From positions 38,847 through 102,846 of the forward strand of contig NZ_NTMH01000012.1 of NCBI RefSeq assembly GCF_002307475.1: 64,000 bases of DNA. Reading direction: 5' to 3'. The notes below the pieces were generated by a model, which searched no databases, was not told the origin of the DNA, and saw nothing but the letters and a program-made list of their open reading frames with translations. The position numbers and the translations under genes are program-made. Source of the DNA: Pantoea allii. GTDB lineage: Bacteria > Pseudomonadota > Gammaproteobacteria > Enterobacterales > Enterobacteriaceae. This document shows positions 22,054 to 29,394 of the stretch, piece by piece. The number at the start of each line of letters is the position of its first letter. Position 1 is the first letter of the stretch.

Positions 22054-22554
22054 TTAGGGTAACGGTTCTTTGCCGGAGACGGGCGTCAGCACCTTATTCA
22101 TATTGATGCCCGTCACCTGAAAACCGGCGGTGTCGTAAAGCTGACGTGCAGAGGGATTATCTGCCGCGACGCGCAGCCTGATTTGCGTGAAACCCTGCTC
22201 AATGAGCCGCTTTTCTAACGCCGCCATGGACGCCCGGCCGAGGCCTTGTCCGCGGAAGGCCGGGAACAGGTAAAAGTCATTGATAAAGACGGATCCAAAC
22301 GCCAGGTCCGGTTTGTACCACAGGTAACCGACAGGTTGTGCGTTATCCTTACTGGTGTCAGTGATAGACAAAATAACGTGCCCGGTCGTTTTTTCGCCGT
22401 CAGGGAAGCTGGACAGGATAGTCTGACGAGCCTGTCGCAGCGCATCCTCTTGTGAAATGCGGTCATTGCTGACTATCTCTGCGGCATAATCAGCAATGAA
22501 ATAATCTGTAAACGCAGTGAATTCGTCAGCGGTTAGCGGCCTGAAAGTAATCAT
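22054..22554 (-). CDS. GNAT-family N-acetyltransferase
   Basis: The 166-residue protein has the GNAT fold signatures: FINDFYLFPAFRGQGLGRASMAALE (beta4 and the acetyl-CoA pyrophosphate loop, R/Q-x-x-G-x-G/A) and the closing block RLRVAADNPSARQLYDTAGFQVTGINMNKVL. The substrate is unknown; it could be an amine, an amino acid or a protein N-terminus. It starts MITFRPLTADEF. It points against sgrS and ends 3 bases from the sgrS terminator. It separates sgrS from setA, which are adjacent and partly co-transcribed in E. coli, so it is an insertion in that locus. Confidence 0.88.
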   Translation of the reverse strand: MITFRPLTADEFTAFTDYFIADYAAEIVSNDRISQEDALRQARQTILSSFPDGEKTTGHVILSITDTSKDNAQPVGYLWYKPDLAFGSVFINDFYLFPAFRGQGLGRASMAALEKRLIEQGFTQIRLRVAADNPSARQLYDTAGFQVTGINMNKVLTPVSGKEPLP

Positions 22555-22863
22555 GTCTCGTTCTCGTGGTGAAGGTGGCAGTCATAAAACAGTGTACTGG
22601 CGATGAAACGCGAGGCAATTTTGTTGATGATTACCTACTAAAAACCTTATCCGGGCAGCCTGAGCCGCGCCACCAGGTACGAAAGGTTTCGCAGGCAGAA
22701 GGCCATAAGAAAGCGGCAACACGCGCGGTATAACCTGACATGCAGTAGGCTATGAGCATCATCCGTTTGTTATTTTACGTTGAGTATAATCAGGCAAAAT
22801 GAAGGGCTGACGCCCATCAGTCATGCAACCTGTTTATCACTTTCATCCTGTAAGGGACCTGGC
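22555..22863. promoter_or_regulatory. Intergenic region with likely setA promoter
   Basis: This 309-base gap has no convincing gene. A perfect TATAAT lies at 22785-22790 with a poor -35, giving a leader of about 65 bases before setA and a TAAGGGA ribosome site near 22851. The frame of setA stays open back to a TTG at 22780, but that start would fall inside the promoter. Confidence 0.45.
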
Positions 22864-24042
22864 ATGAAATCGTTGTTCACGCTCTTCAAGCGCTTTAATC
22901 CTGTCTTTTTTGCCTTTATGGTAACCGCTTTTATCCTCGGTATTGCCGGTGCTTTGCAGGCACCCACGCTAAGCCTGTTTTTATCACGGGAAGTGCAGGT
23001 GCCGCCGCTGTGGGTAGGACTGTTTTTTACCATCAATGCCATTGCAGGCATTGTGGTGAGCATGATGATCGCAAAGCGCTCCGACAGCGTCGGCGATCGA
23101 CGTAATATCATTTTACTGTGCTGCATCCTTGCCCTGGCAAACGCCATACTGTTCGCGTTTACCCGCCATTATCTGACGCTGATAACCTTAGGTGTGCTGC
23201 TCTCATCGCTGGCGAATGTCGCCATGCCACAGCTCTTTGCGCTGGCGCGAGAATATGCCGACAGTGCTTCGCGCGAAGTGGTGATGTTCAGCTCCATTAT
23301 GCGTGCGCAGGTGTCGCTGGCATGGGTGATTGGGCCACCTTTGTCGTTTGCGCTGGCGCTGAATTTTGGTTTCGTGACGCTGTTCAGTGTGGCGGCCGGG
23401 CTGTTTTTTATCTGTTTTCTGCTGGTCTGGTTCACGTTGCCCTCGGTGCCGCGCACCGCTTCCCTGATGCAGTCGGGCGGTATTCCTCTGAGCGGCTGGC
23501 GTATTCGTGACGTGCGCGTCCTGTTTGCTGCATCGACCCTGATGTGGACCTGCAACACCATGTACATCATCGACATGCCGTTGTGGATCAGCAATGATTT
23601 AGGCTTGCCCGAAAACCTTGCCGGTCTCTTAATGGGCACGGCCGCCGGGCTGGAAATCCCGGTCATGATCCTGGCGGGCTTCTATGCCAAACGCTGGGGC
23701 AAACGCAATATGATGGTGGCAGCGGTTGCCTCAGCCGTGGTGTTTTACAGCGGACTGATTCTGTTTCACAGCCATCTGGCATTGCTGATCCTGCAGGTGT
23801 TTAACGCCCTGTTTATCGGCGTAGTCGCGGGCATCGGGATGTTGTGGTTTCAGGATCTGATGCCCGGACGGGCTGGGGCGGCCACAACCCTGTTTACCAA
23901 CAGCATTTCGACCGGCATTATCCTGGCGGGGTTATTTCAGGGCATGCTGGTTGAACATTTTGGTCACGGCAGCGTGTACTGGGTAATTGCCGCGATTGCT
24001 GTGCTGACGCTGGTGATGATCAGAAAAGTTAAAGACATTTAA
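22864..24042 (+). CDS. setA: Sugar efflux transporter SetA
   Basis: This is an MFS exporter of glucose analogues and other sugars, with about 12 membrane segments. The ATG at 22864 (MKSLFTLFKRFNPVFFAFM) gives 392 residues, the E. coli length, and is preceded by a TAAGGGA ribosome site. The family stretch GALQAPTLSLFLSREV follows at once, then AKRSDSVGDRRNI, the MFS loop 2-3 motif. It functions with SgrS in coping with non-metabolised sugar phosphate. Here it must be transcribed apart from sgrS, because a reverse-strand GNAT gene lies between. Confidence 0.96.
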   Translation: MKSLFTLFKRFNPVFFAFMVTAFILGIAGALQAPTLSLFLSREVQVPPLWVGLFFTINAIAGIVVSMMIAKRSDSVGDRRNIILLCCILALANAILFAFTRHYLTLITLGVLLSSLANVAMPQLFALAREYADSASREVVMFSSIMRAQVSLAWVIGPPLSFALALNFGFVTLFSVAAGLFFICFLLVWFTLPSVPRTASLMQSGGIPLSGWRIRDVRVLFAASTLMWTCNTMYIIDMPLWISNDLGLPENLAGLLMGTAAGLEIPVMILAGFYAKRWGKRNMMVAAVASAVVFYSGLILFHSHLALLILQVFNALFIGVVAGIGMLWFQDLMPGRAGAATTLFTNSISTGIILAGLFQGMLVEHFGHGSVYWVIAAIAVLTLVMIRKVKDI

Positions 24043-24046
24043 TACG

Positions 24047-24082
24047 CGCGTTCCCCCGGAATAACAGTGCCGGGGGAACGGT
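24047..24082. terminator. Terminator-like stem between setA and the convergent permease gene
   Basis: A perfect 11-bp stem CGTTCCCCCGG/CCGGGGGAACG with a 10-base loop lies between two convergent genes. The T-tracts are poor on both strands, so the efficiency is uncertain. Confidence 0.6.
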
Positions 24083-24085
24083 ACT

Positions 24086-25393
24086 TTAAAGAACAATCCG
24101 CTTAATATCGCCTATGATAAAGGTATAGGCGACTAAGCCAATAACCGCCGTGATGCCGATATACACTAACGCATAAAAAAAGCTGCTCGTCATTGAAATA
24201 ATAATGCCAATAATCAGGGGGGCCAAAATCGAGGCCATATTGGCGCAAAAGTTAAATATACCGCCAGTGAGACCTGCCATTGAAGCAGGTGCAATATCCG
24301 CGATAATTGTCCAGCCCAATCCAACCATGCCTTGACCAAAAAAGGCAATGGACATAATAATGATCACGGCGCTATCTGAACTCATCCAGTTAGCAGCAAT
24401 GATCATGCCGGAAAGAATTAAGCCGCTAATGACTGGGAGTTTTCGGCTCAGATTAATGGAACCCGTTTTACTTAATAATTTATCAGACAGCCAACCGCCA
24501 AAGAAAACGCCTACTGCGGCAGCCATAAATGGCCACACTGAGAAAAAACCCACCTGAAGCCATTCAAGTTGCCGTTCTTTCGCTAAATAGGTGGGGAACC
24601 ATGTCAGGAAAAAGACCAGTGTCGTATTTCCAGCGAATTGTCCGAGGCTGGCACCGATGATTTGCCGACAGCATATTAAACGTTTAGCATCGGGCCAGTT
24701 AAAAGGCGTGTTTTTGATTTTTTCGATAGGTTCATTGTTGAGAATATATTCAATTTCTTCCTTGTTGGCTTTTTTTGATACTTCAGGTTCATGATAAAAA
24801 CGCCACCAAATAAACGTGAAAATAATACCGGCCCCGCCGGTGATCAAAAAAAGGCTGCGCCAGCTATGATGCTCCAGAATGATATAGAGTAAGGGCGAAA
24901 ATGCCGCCAGGCCAATATATTCCCCGACAGAATAGGTTGCGGTGGCGCGAGCACGTTCATGACGAGGAAACCATTTTGCTACTACGCGGCTATTGACCGG
25001 AAAACACGGAGCTTCGCTTAGCCCCAGTCCCAGCCTCAGTAAGATCAATGATTTGAGTCCAAAAGTAAAGGTTTGCAGTAGGGTGAAAATCGACCAAAAC
25101 ATAATAGAAAGCGCATAGGTCAGTTTATTACCAAAGCGATCTAAAAACATCCCACCAGGGATTTGTGCCAGCGTATACGTCCAGGCGAAAGCAGAAAAGG
25201 CAACGCCCATCATGGCAGGATCGATGTCAAGTTCACTGGTGATTTTTGGCGCAACGATGCCCAGGATTGTGCGATCAAGATAGTTAATCATTGTACCAAT
25301 GGATATTAATAGCAGAATAACCATTCTGACTTTCGTGGGTTTCTTTTTCTGCATGTACCTGCCAGTCTGTTCCTCTTGGTATGACTTTTTCAT
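24086..25393 (-). CDS. MFS permease, anion:cation symporter (ACS) type
   Basis: The 435-residue, 12-segment transporter resembles the glucarate/hexuronate/4-hydroxyphenylacetate symporters (GudP, ExuT, HpaX type). It has the ACS start INYLDRTILGIVAPKI, the loop motif GGMFLDRFGNKL, and an RVVAKWFPRHERARATA segment in the centre. Such proteins import organic anions with protons. The ATG at 25393 has a CAGGAA ribosome site. Next to the divergent LysR gene and close to the hydroaromatic operon, an acid such as quinate or shikimate is a plausible substrate, but this is inference. The DNA is clearly more AT-rich than setA or leuD, which suggests acquisition. Confidence 0.87.
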   Translation of the reverse strand: MKKSYQEEQTGRYMQKKKPTKVRMVILLLISIGTMINYLDRTILGIVAPKITSELDIDPAMMGVAFSAFAWTYTLAQIPGGMFLDRFGNKLTYALSIMFWSIFTLLQTFTFGLKSLILLRLGLGLSEAPCFPVNSRVVAKWFPRHERARATATYSVGEYIGLAAFSPLLYIILEHHSWRSLFLITGGAGIIFTFIWWRFYHEPEVSKKANKEEIEYILNNEPIEKIKNTPFNWPDAKRLICCRQIIGASLGQFAGNTTLVFFLTWFPTYLAKERQLEWLQVGFFSVWPFMAAAVGVFFGGWLSDKLLSKTGSINLSRKLPVISGLILSGMIIAANWMSSDSAVIIIMSIAFFGQGMVGLGWTIIADIAPASMAGLTGGIFNFCANMASILAPLIIGIIISMTSSFFYALVYIGITAVIGLVAYTFIIGDIKRIVL

Positions 25394-25586
25394 GGTGTAT
25401 TCCTGAAGTTTAAACTATTTTTTGATGTTTTTTTTACATTAAAAAATAGTCTGACATTGCTAATCTTTTTTGCTTGTTTATAGCATTTTTTTAGTGCCAT
25501 TAATTTTGACCTGAGTACATAATTAGTTCTTTTGACGATGATAAAGTAGGGATAGATGATTTACTTTTTATTTAAAGGCAAATGCC
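25394..25586. promoter_or_regulatory. Divergent AT-rich control region with a 10-bp inverted repeat
   Basis: This is the space between the divergent permease and LysR genes. ACTATTTTTT at 25414-25423 is repeated in inverted form as AAAAAATAGT at 25441-25450, within 30 bases of the permease start codon. It could be a binding site or a leader hairpin. A LysR-type protein would be expected to bind somewhere here. Confidence 0.45.
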
Positions 25587-26555
25587 ATGAACCTGAAGCA
25601 ACTTTATTATTTTAAACGCCTGTCAGAAACTGAGCATTACACAGAAGCAGCATCCAGCCTTTTTATCACCCAGCCATCGTTGAGTCATGCTATCGCAGAG
25701 TTAGAAAAGGAGTTAGGCGTATCACTCTTTTCCCGTCAGGGCAGAAATGTGAGGATTAGCGAAAGTGGTAAATGCTTTTTACCCTATGTTGAGACGGCAC
25801 TTTCAGCATTGGAAAATGGCAAGGAGGTGCTAAAAAATAATCAATTTCTGTGCCGGGAAAATATCCGGATTGCGTTTATCTATACTATGGGGGAATATGT
25901 TGTTCCGCAAATTATCAACAAGTATTCCCAACACTTGTGTCATAACGATGTGACATTCTCTTTTAAACAGGGAACGTCAGTTGTGTTGTTGCAGTCACTA
26001 AAAGCGGATAAGGTTGATATGGTCATTTGTTCTCGCATTGGCGACGATCCTGATATTGAATTTATCCCGGTGATTGAACAAGAATTAGTGGTGGTGGCGG
26101 CGAAAGATCATCCGTTAGCGCGTTTATACGACAGTGAAGTTGATTTAGCGGAGACCATTCGTTATCCCTATGTCTATTTTTCAGAAAATAGTGGGCTACG
26201 TCCATTTATTGACGGAATCTTTCAACAGCAAAAGCTGTCACCGGACATTGCCTGCTATGTGGAAGAGGATTTGGCAATGGCCGGATTGGTCAGTATCGGT
26301 TATGGTATCGCCATCATGCCAAGGATTGCGGCACTCGCGTACTACAATATTCATATCCTGACGATCAAAAATTCGCTCCCACCCCGTTATATTTGTCTGG
26401 CGACGATTAAAACCAAAAAGCTTTCACCCGCTGTGCTTAGGCTAAAAAACTTTATTATCGCGAACAGCCAGGTCGCCCAGAAACATGCCCAAAGCACGGC
26501 TTTGGGCATGTCAGCATCTAAGAAAGCGTCTCCATCATCTCCCGCAACTGTGTAA
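25587..26555 (+). CDS. LysR-family transcriptional regulator
   Basis: The 322-residue regulator has the N-terminal winged helix (MNLKQLYYFKRLSETEHYTEAASSLF with the HTH up to about residue 60, including ITQPSLSHAIAELEKELGVSLFSR). An LTTR effector domain of CynR/CysB type follows from about residue 90. It probably controls the divergent permease gene and perhaps the nearby dehydroquinate operon. The last ~20 codons run through a 12-bp palindrome and then 38 bases into the end of the convergent aroD gene, so the C-terminus (SASKKASPSSPATV) may be a recent extension. AT-rich, like the permease. Confidence 0.93.
   Translation: MNLKQLYYFKRLSETEHYTEAASSLFITQPSLSHAIAELEKELGVSLFSRQGRNVRISESGKCFLPYVETALSALENGKEVLKNNQFLCRENIRIAFIYTMGEYVVPQIINKYSQHLCHNDVTFSFKQGTSVVLLQSLKADKVDMVICSRIGDDPDIEFIPVIEQELVVVAAKDHPLARLYDSEVDLAETIRYPYVYFSENSGLRPFIDGIFQQQKLSPDIACYVEEDLAMAGLVSIGYGIAIMPRIAALAYYNIHILTIKNSLPPRYICLATIKTKKLSPAVLRLKNFIIANSQVAQKHAQSTALGMSASKKASPSSPATV
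26484..26510. terminator. 12-bp perfect palindrome inside the 3' end of the LysR gene
   Basis: CATGCCCAAAGC, loop ACG, then GCTTTGGGCATG. It lies between the convergent LysR and aroD genes, 10 bases past the aroD stop, and looks like a shared terminator. No T-tract follows on either strand. Confidence 0.6.
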
Positions 26556-27273
26556 CGGCGATTTGCCCTGGTGCCGAGGACTGGCCCAGGGTGCCAAAAG
26601 TCATTGCGGAACCGAACAGGCGTCCGGTTACCCGACTGACACCGCCCATTTTTCCCATCGACATAGTGATAAGCGGCCGCGTTGCGTAGCACTCTTTCAT
26701 TAACAGGGTGGCAGACAGCAGCGTCAGCACATCCTGTGGTGTCTGAGGCATTACGGCGATCTTCGGCAGGTCTGCACCTAAATCCTGCATGCGGCGCAGC
26801 CGGTAAATGATCTCTTCCTTCGCGGGTGTTTGGTGGAAATCATGATTACTCATAATGACCTTAACACCGACGTTATGGGCCTCGCTTACCAGCGAACGGA
26901 TGCGTGACTCATCATTAAACAACTCAATATCAATCACATCAGCCAGTCCGCTTAAGGCGGCCGCACGGTTGAGCGCGAAGTATTCGTCATCACTGATTTC
27001 CGCCTCGCCGCCTTCTTTTTTACTGCGGAAGGTGAAGAGCAGCGGTGTTTCCCCCAGTTGCTGACGAATGTCGGCCAGCGCCAGTAAGACTTCACTCACG
27101 TCTTTCCCATCGATGAAGTGGTCGACGCGCCATTCAATAATGTCTGCCTTTGCTGTGGCCAGTAACTGCGCTCCGGCCTGAAGGTCAGCGCGAGTACGGC
27201 CTGTCAAGGGCACACATAGCAGCGTTTGTCCCTGTTGGAATATGATGTTTTTAACCCTAACCGTTTGAGTCAT
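26518..27273 (-). CDS. aroD: Type I 3-dehydroquinate dehydratase
   Basis: This enzyme removes water from 3-dehydroquinate to give 3-dehydroshikimate through a Schiff base. The 251 residues align throughout with E. coli AroD (252): the EWRVDHF block, LLFTFRSKKEGG, the catalytic His in SNHDFH (His 144), the Schiff-base Lys in LPKIAVMP (Lys 171), and ITMSMGKMGGVSR. The ATG at 27273 has AGGA at good spacing; an ATG two codons earlier is the alternative. It is the last gene of the operon with a YdiB-type dehydrogenase, so it may be catabolic, although ydiB-aroD neighbours also exist in E. coli, where aroD is the housekeeping gene. Confidence 0.96.
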   Translation of the reverse strand: MTQTVRVKNIIFQQGQTLLCVPLTGRTRADLQAGAQLLATAKADIIEWRVDHFIDGKDVSEVLLALADIRQQLGETPLLFTFRSKKEGGEAEISDDEYFALNRAAALSGLADVIDIELFNDESRIRSLVSEAHNVGVKVIMSNHDFHQTPAKEEIIYRLRRMQDLGADLPKIAVMPQTPQDVLTLLSATLLMKECYATRPLITMSMGKMGGVSRVTGRLFGSAMTFGTLGQSSAPGQIAVTQLREMMETLS

Positions 27274-27294
27274 AGTCATTCCTGTTTTAACTGT

Positions 27295-28509
27295 TCAACG
27301 GGTTGCTGAGGCAGTTTGGCTGCGTTTTTCCGCACAATGAAATTGAAGCTGGCGGGAACCGATATAAAGCGCAAGGATAAAACCTGCCACCGCAATAATC
27401 AGATCAAACCACATGATGCTGGCGATACTGATTCGTGAAAGATGTGCTGTAAATAAAGGGATGGTAAAACTGGCCAGACTGCCGGCGGTGTAAAAGACCC
27501 CTGTCGCAAAGCCTTTCGCATGGGGAAAACTCATCGCCATGATCGTTGCCCCCAGTTGCATAACGCCGCCTGCGGCCGCAAACCCAAAGACGAACGCAAA
27601 ACCAGTAACCATTTGTGGCGTCGGATAGAGGCAGACGATCAGCACTGAGAGGGCCGACAAGAAAGTGTAAATGATCATCGCAATGGCTGAGCTCAACACT
27701 TTTTTCACCATGACCGCCGTGACGAATACGCAGGTCAGCGATCCTGCCGTGTAGATACTGAGTAATTTCACCGATGCGGTATAGGACATGCCAGCGACAA
27801 ACTGCCCATACTGTGCCAACCATTGGCTCACCAGATAAAAGGTCGCCATACTGATATAGCCGTATAAGGTGAACACAACCATATCCAGCTGATACAGACG
27901 ACTACGCGGTGGGGTTGCCACCGTGGCTGATCCTTCCGCGACGTTCTGTACCCGATGATCGGGAAACGGCATCTTGATCAGGTAGATTCCGCTCATCATC
28001 ATTAAGGCTGCTGCCAGCACGAATGACCAACCAAACCACAAATCCGCCCAGATAAGCAGGCTAATGATAAACGGCAATAAAAATTGCCCGGCGGAGACAA
28101 ACGCTTTAATCAGCACGTTAGCGCGGCTGGCCGAGTCCGGGAAAGCCTCCATCAGCGTCGGATAGGTGGCTGAATCAAGGAAACTGTTTGCCATACCTGC
28201 CAGCACGCCAAAGATATAAGCCGTATAAATATCTCGGGTAAACAGAATACCGATGAAAAACGCCACGTAACTCATGATGCCCAAAAAGACAAAAGGCTTG
28301 CGGCCAAAACGATCCGACAGAAAACCGGTAATGATGGTAATCAGTTTGCCAATGCCCAGTGAGGAAATCACAATCGATACGCCCGCTGCATCGGTGTTCC
28401 ATTGCACCTGCAGGTTAGCCATATTGAGAGTGATGACCAGCACGCCCATGCCATGAATGAGATAATTGAGATACAGCCCAGCGGCGGTGGGAATATATTT
28501 GTTTTTCAT
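27295..28509 (-). CDS. MFS permease of YdiM/YdiN type
   Basis: The 404-residue 12-segment transporter is close in outline to E. coli YdiN/YdiM: YLIHGMGVLVITLNM near the start, DRFGRKPFVFLG (MFS loop), the run ANSFLDSATYPTLMEAFP, and GFAAAGGVMQLGATIM near the end. In E. coli these permeases also sit beside ydiB-aroD. The start is put at the ATG giving MKNKYIPT, 9 bases after a GAGG. In-frame starts 3 and 5 codons upstream exist but collide with that ribosome site. It lies 12 bases after the dehydrogenase gene. Uptake of quinate or shikimate is likely from context but unproven. Confidence 0.9.
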   Translation of the reverse strand: MKNKYIPTAAGLYLNYLIHGMGVLVITLNMANLQVQWNTDAAGVSIVISSLGIGKLITIITGFLSDRFGRKPFVFLGIMSYVAFFIGILFTRDIYTAYIFGVLAGMANSFLDSATYPTLMEAFPDSASRANVLIKAFVSAGQFLLPFIISLLIWADLWFGWSFVLAAALMMMSGIYLIKMPFPDHRVQNVAEGSATVATPPRSRLYQLDMVVFTLYGYISMATFYLVSQWLAQYGQFVAGMSYTASVKLLSIYTAGSLTCVFVTAVMVKKVLSSAIAMIIYTFLSALSVLIVCLYPTPQMVTGFAFVFGFAAAGGVMQLGATIMAMSFPHAKGFATGVFYTAGSLASFTIPLFTAHLSRISIASIMWFDLIIAVAGFILALYIGSRQLQFHCAEKRSQTASATR

Positions 28510-28520
28510 CTCTGTCATCC

Positions 28521-29384
28521 TCAAAAAAGGATTTTTTTGAGGTGATCAACAGGCATCGGTTTTCCTGTCCAGATTTCAAACGCGCTTGCGCCTTGCCACA
28601 GCATCATGCCGAGACCATTAATAATACGGCAGCCTTTTTTCTCTGCGATCTCAAGCAGATGTGTTTTACGTGGGATATATACAACATCCGAGACAATGAG
28701 CTCAGGACGCAGGAAGCTGTCGTCGGGGAGCAACATCTGACCTTCAAACGGTTTCATGCCCACGCCGGTCGCATTGGTGAGAATAACGCTGTCGTTAATC
28801 TCAGCGCGTAAACGGTCATGGTCGTCGAGATCAAAAAGCTGAATCTCACAGTCAGTATGGGCACGAATTTTCGCCACGGTTTCCTGCGCATTGGCAAAGA
28901 ACTTATCGCGTTGGTTAAATACCGAGATCGCCTTTACCCCATCCAGCGCGGCCTGAACGCAAATGGCCGTTGCCGCACCGCCAGCGCCCAGAACAGTCAT
29001 CTTTTTGCCCAGGATATCTATGCGCTCTTCAGCGAGGGCGCGCATGTAACCTGTACCATCAGTGATGTGCCCGGTTAGCACGCCATTATCATTCACGACG
29101 GTGTTCACCGCGCCAACAAGCTGCGCAGCGGGAGACAGCTTATCCAGATAACGACAAACCTCCGTTTTATTGGGCATGGAAACATTGCATCCGCGCAGCT
29201 TCAGTGCACGAAAACCTTGCACCACCTCCTTCAGTTCCTCAGTGCCGACCTCAAAAGCCAGGTAAGCATAGTCCAGCCCAAGATGCGCGAAGGCTTCGTT
29301 GTGCATGGTTGGCGACATACTGTGGCGAATAGGGGTGGCTATTAGCCCAATCAGCTCGGTATGCCCGGTAATACGTTCTGCCAT
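28521..29384 (-). CDS. ydiB: Quinate/shikimate dehydrogenase, YdiB type
   Basis: It interconverts quinate with 3-dehydroquinate and shikimate with 3-dehydroshikimate using NAD(P). The 287 residues show HSMSPTMHN (21-29) for substrate binding, the catalytic Lys 73 in SMPNK and Asp 109 in TDGTG, and the nucleotide loop LGAGGAATA (132-140). The cofactor-specificity loop FNQRDKFF resembles the NRRD loop of YdiB rather than the NRT loop of NADP-specific AroE. The length equals E. coli YdiB (288). It starts 10 bases after the flavoenzyme stop with a GAGGA site. A housekeeping aroE is expected elsewhere in the genome. Confidence 0.94.
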   Translation of the reverse strand: MAERITGHTELIGLIATPIRHSMSPTMHNEAFAHLGLDYAYLAFEVGTEELKEVVQGFRALKLRGCNVSMPNKTEVCRYLDKLSPAAQLVGAVNTVVNDNGVLTGHITDGTGYMRALAEERIDILGKKMTVLGAGGAATAICVQAALDGVKAISVFNQRDKFFANAQETVAKIRAHTDCEIQLFDLDDHDRLRAEINDSVILTNATGVGMKPFEGQMLLPDDSFLRPELIVSDVVYIPRKTHLLEIAEKKGCRIINGLGMMLWQGASAFEIWTGKPMPVDHLKKILF

Positions 29385-29394
29385 GATAGTGTCC

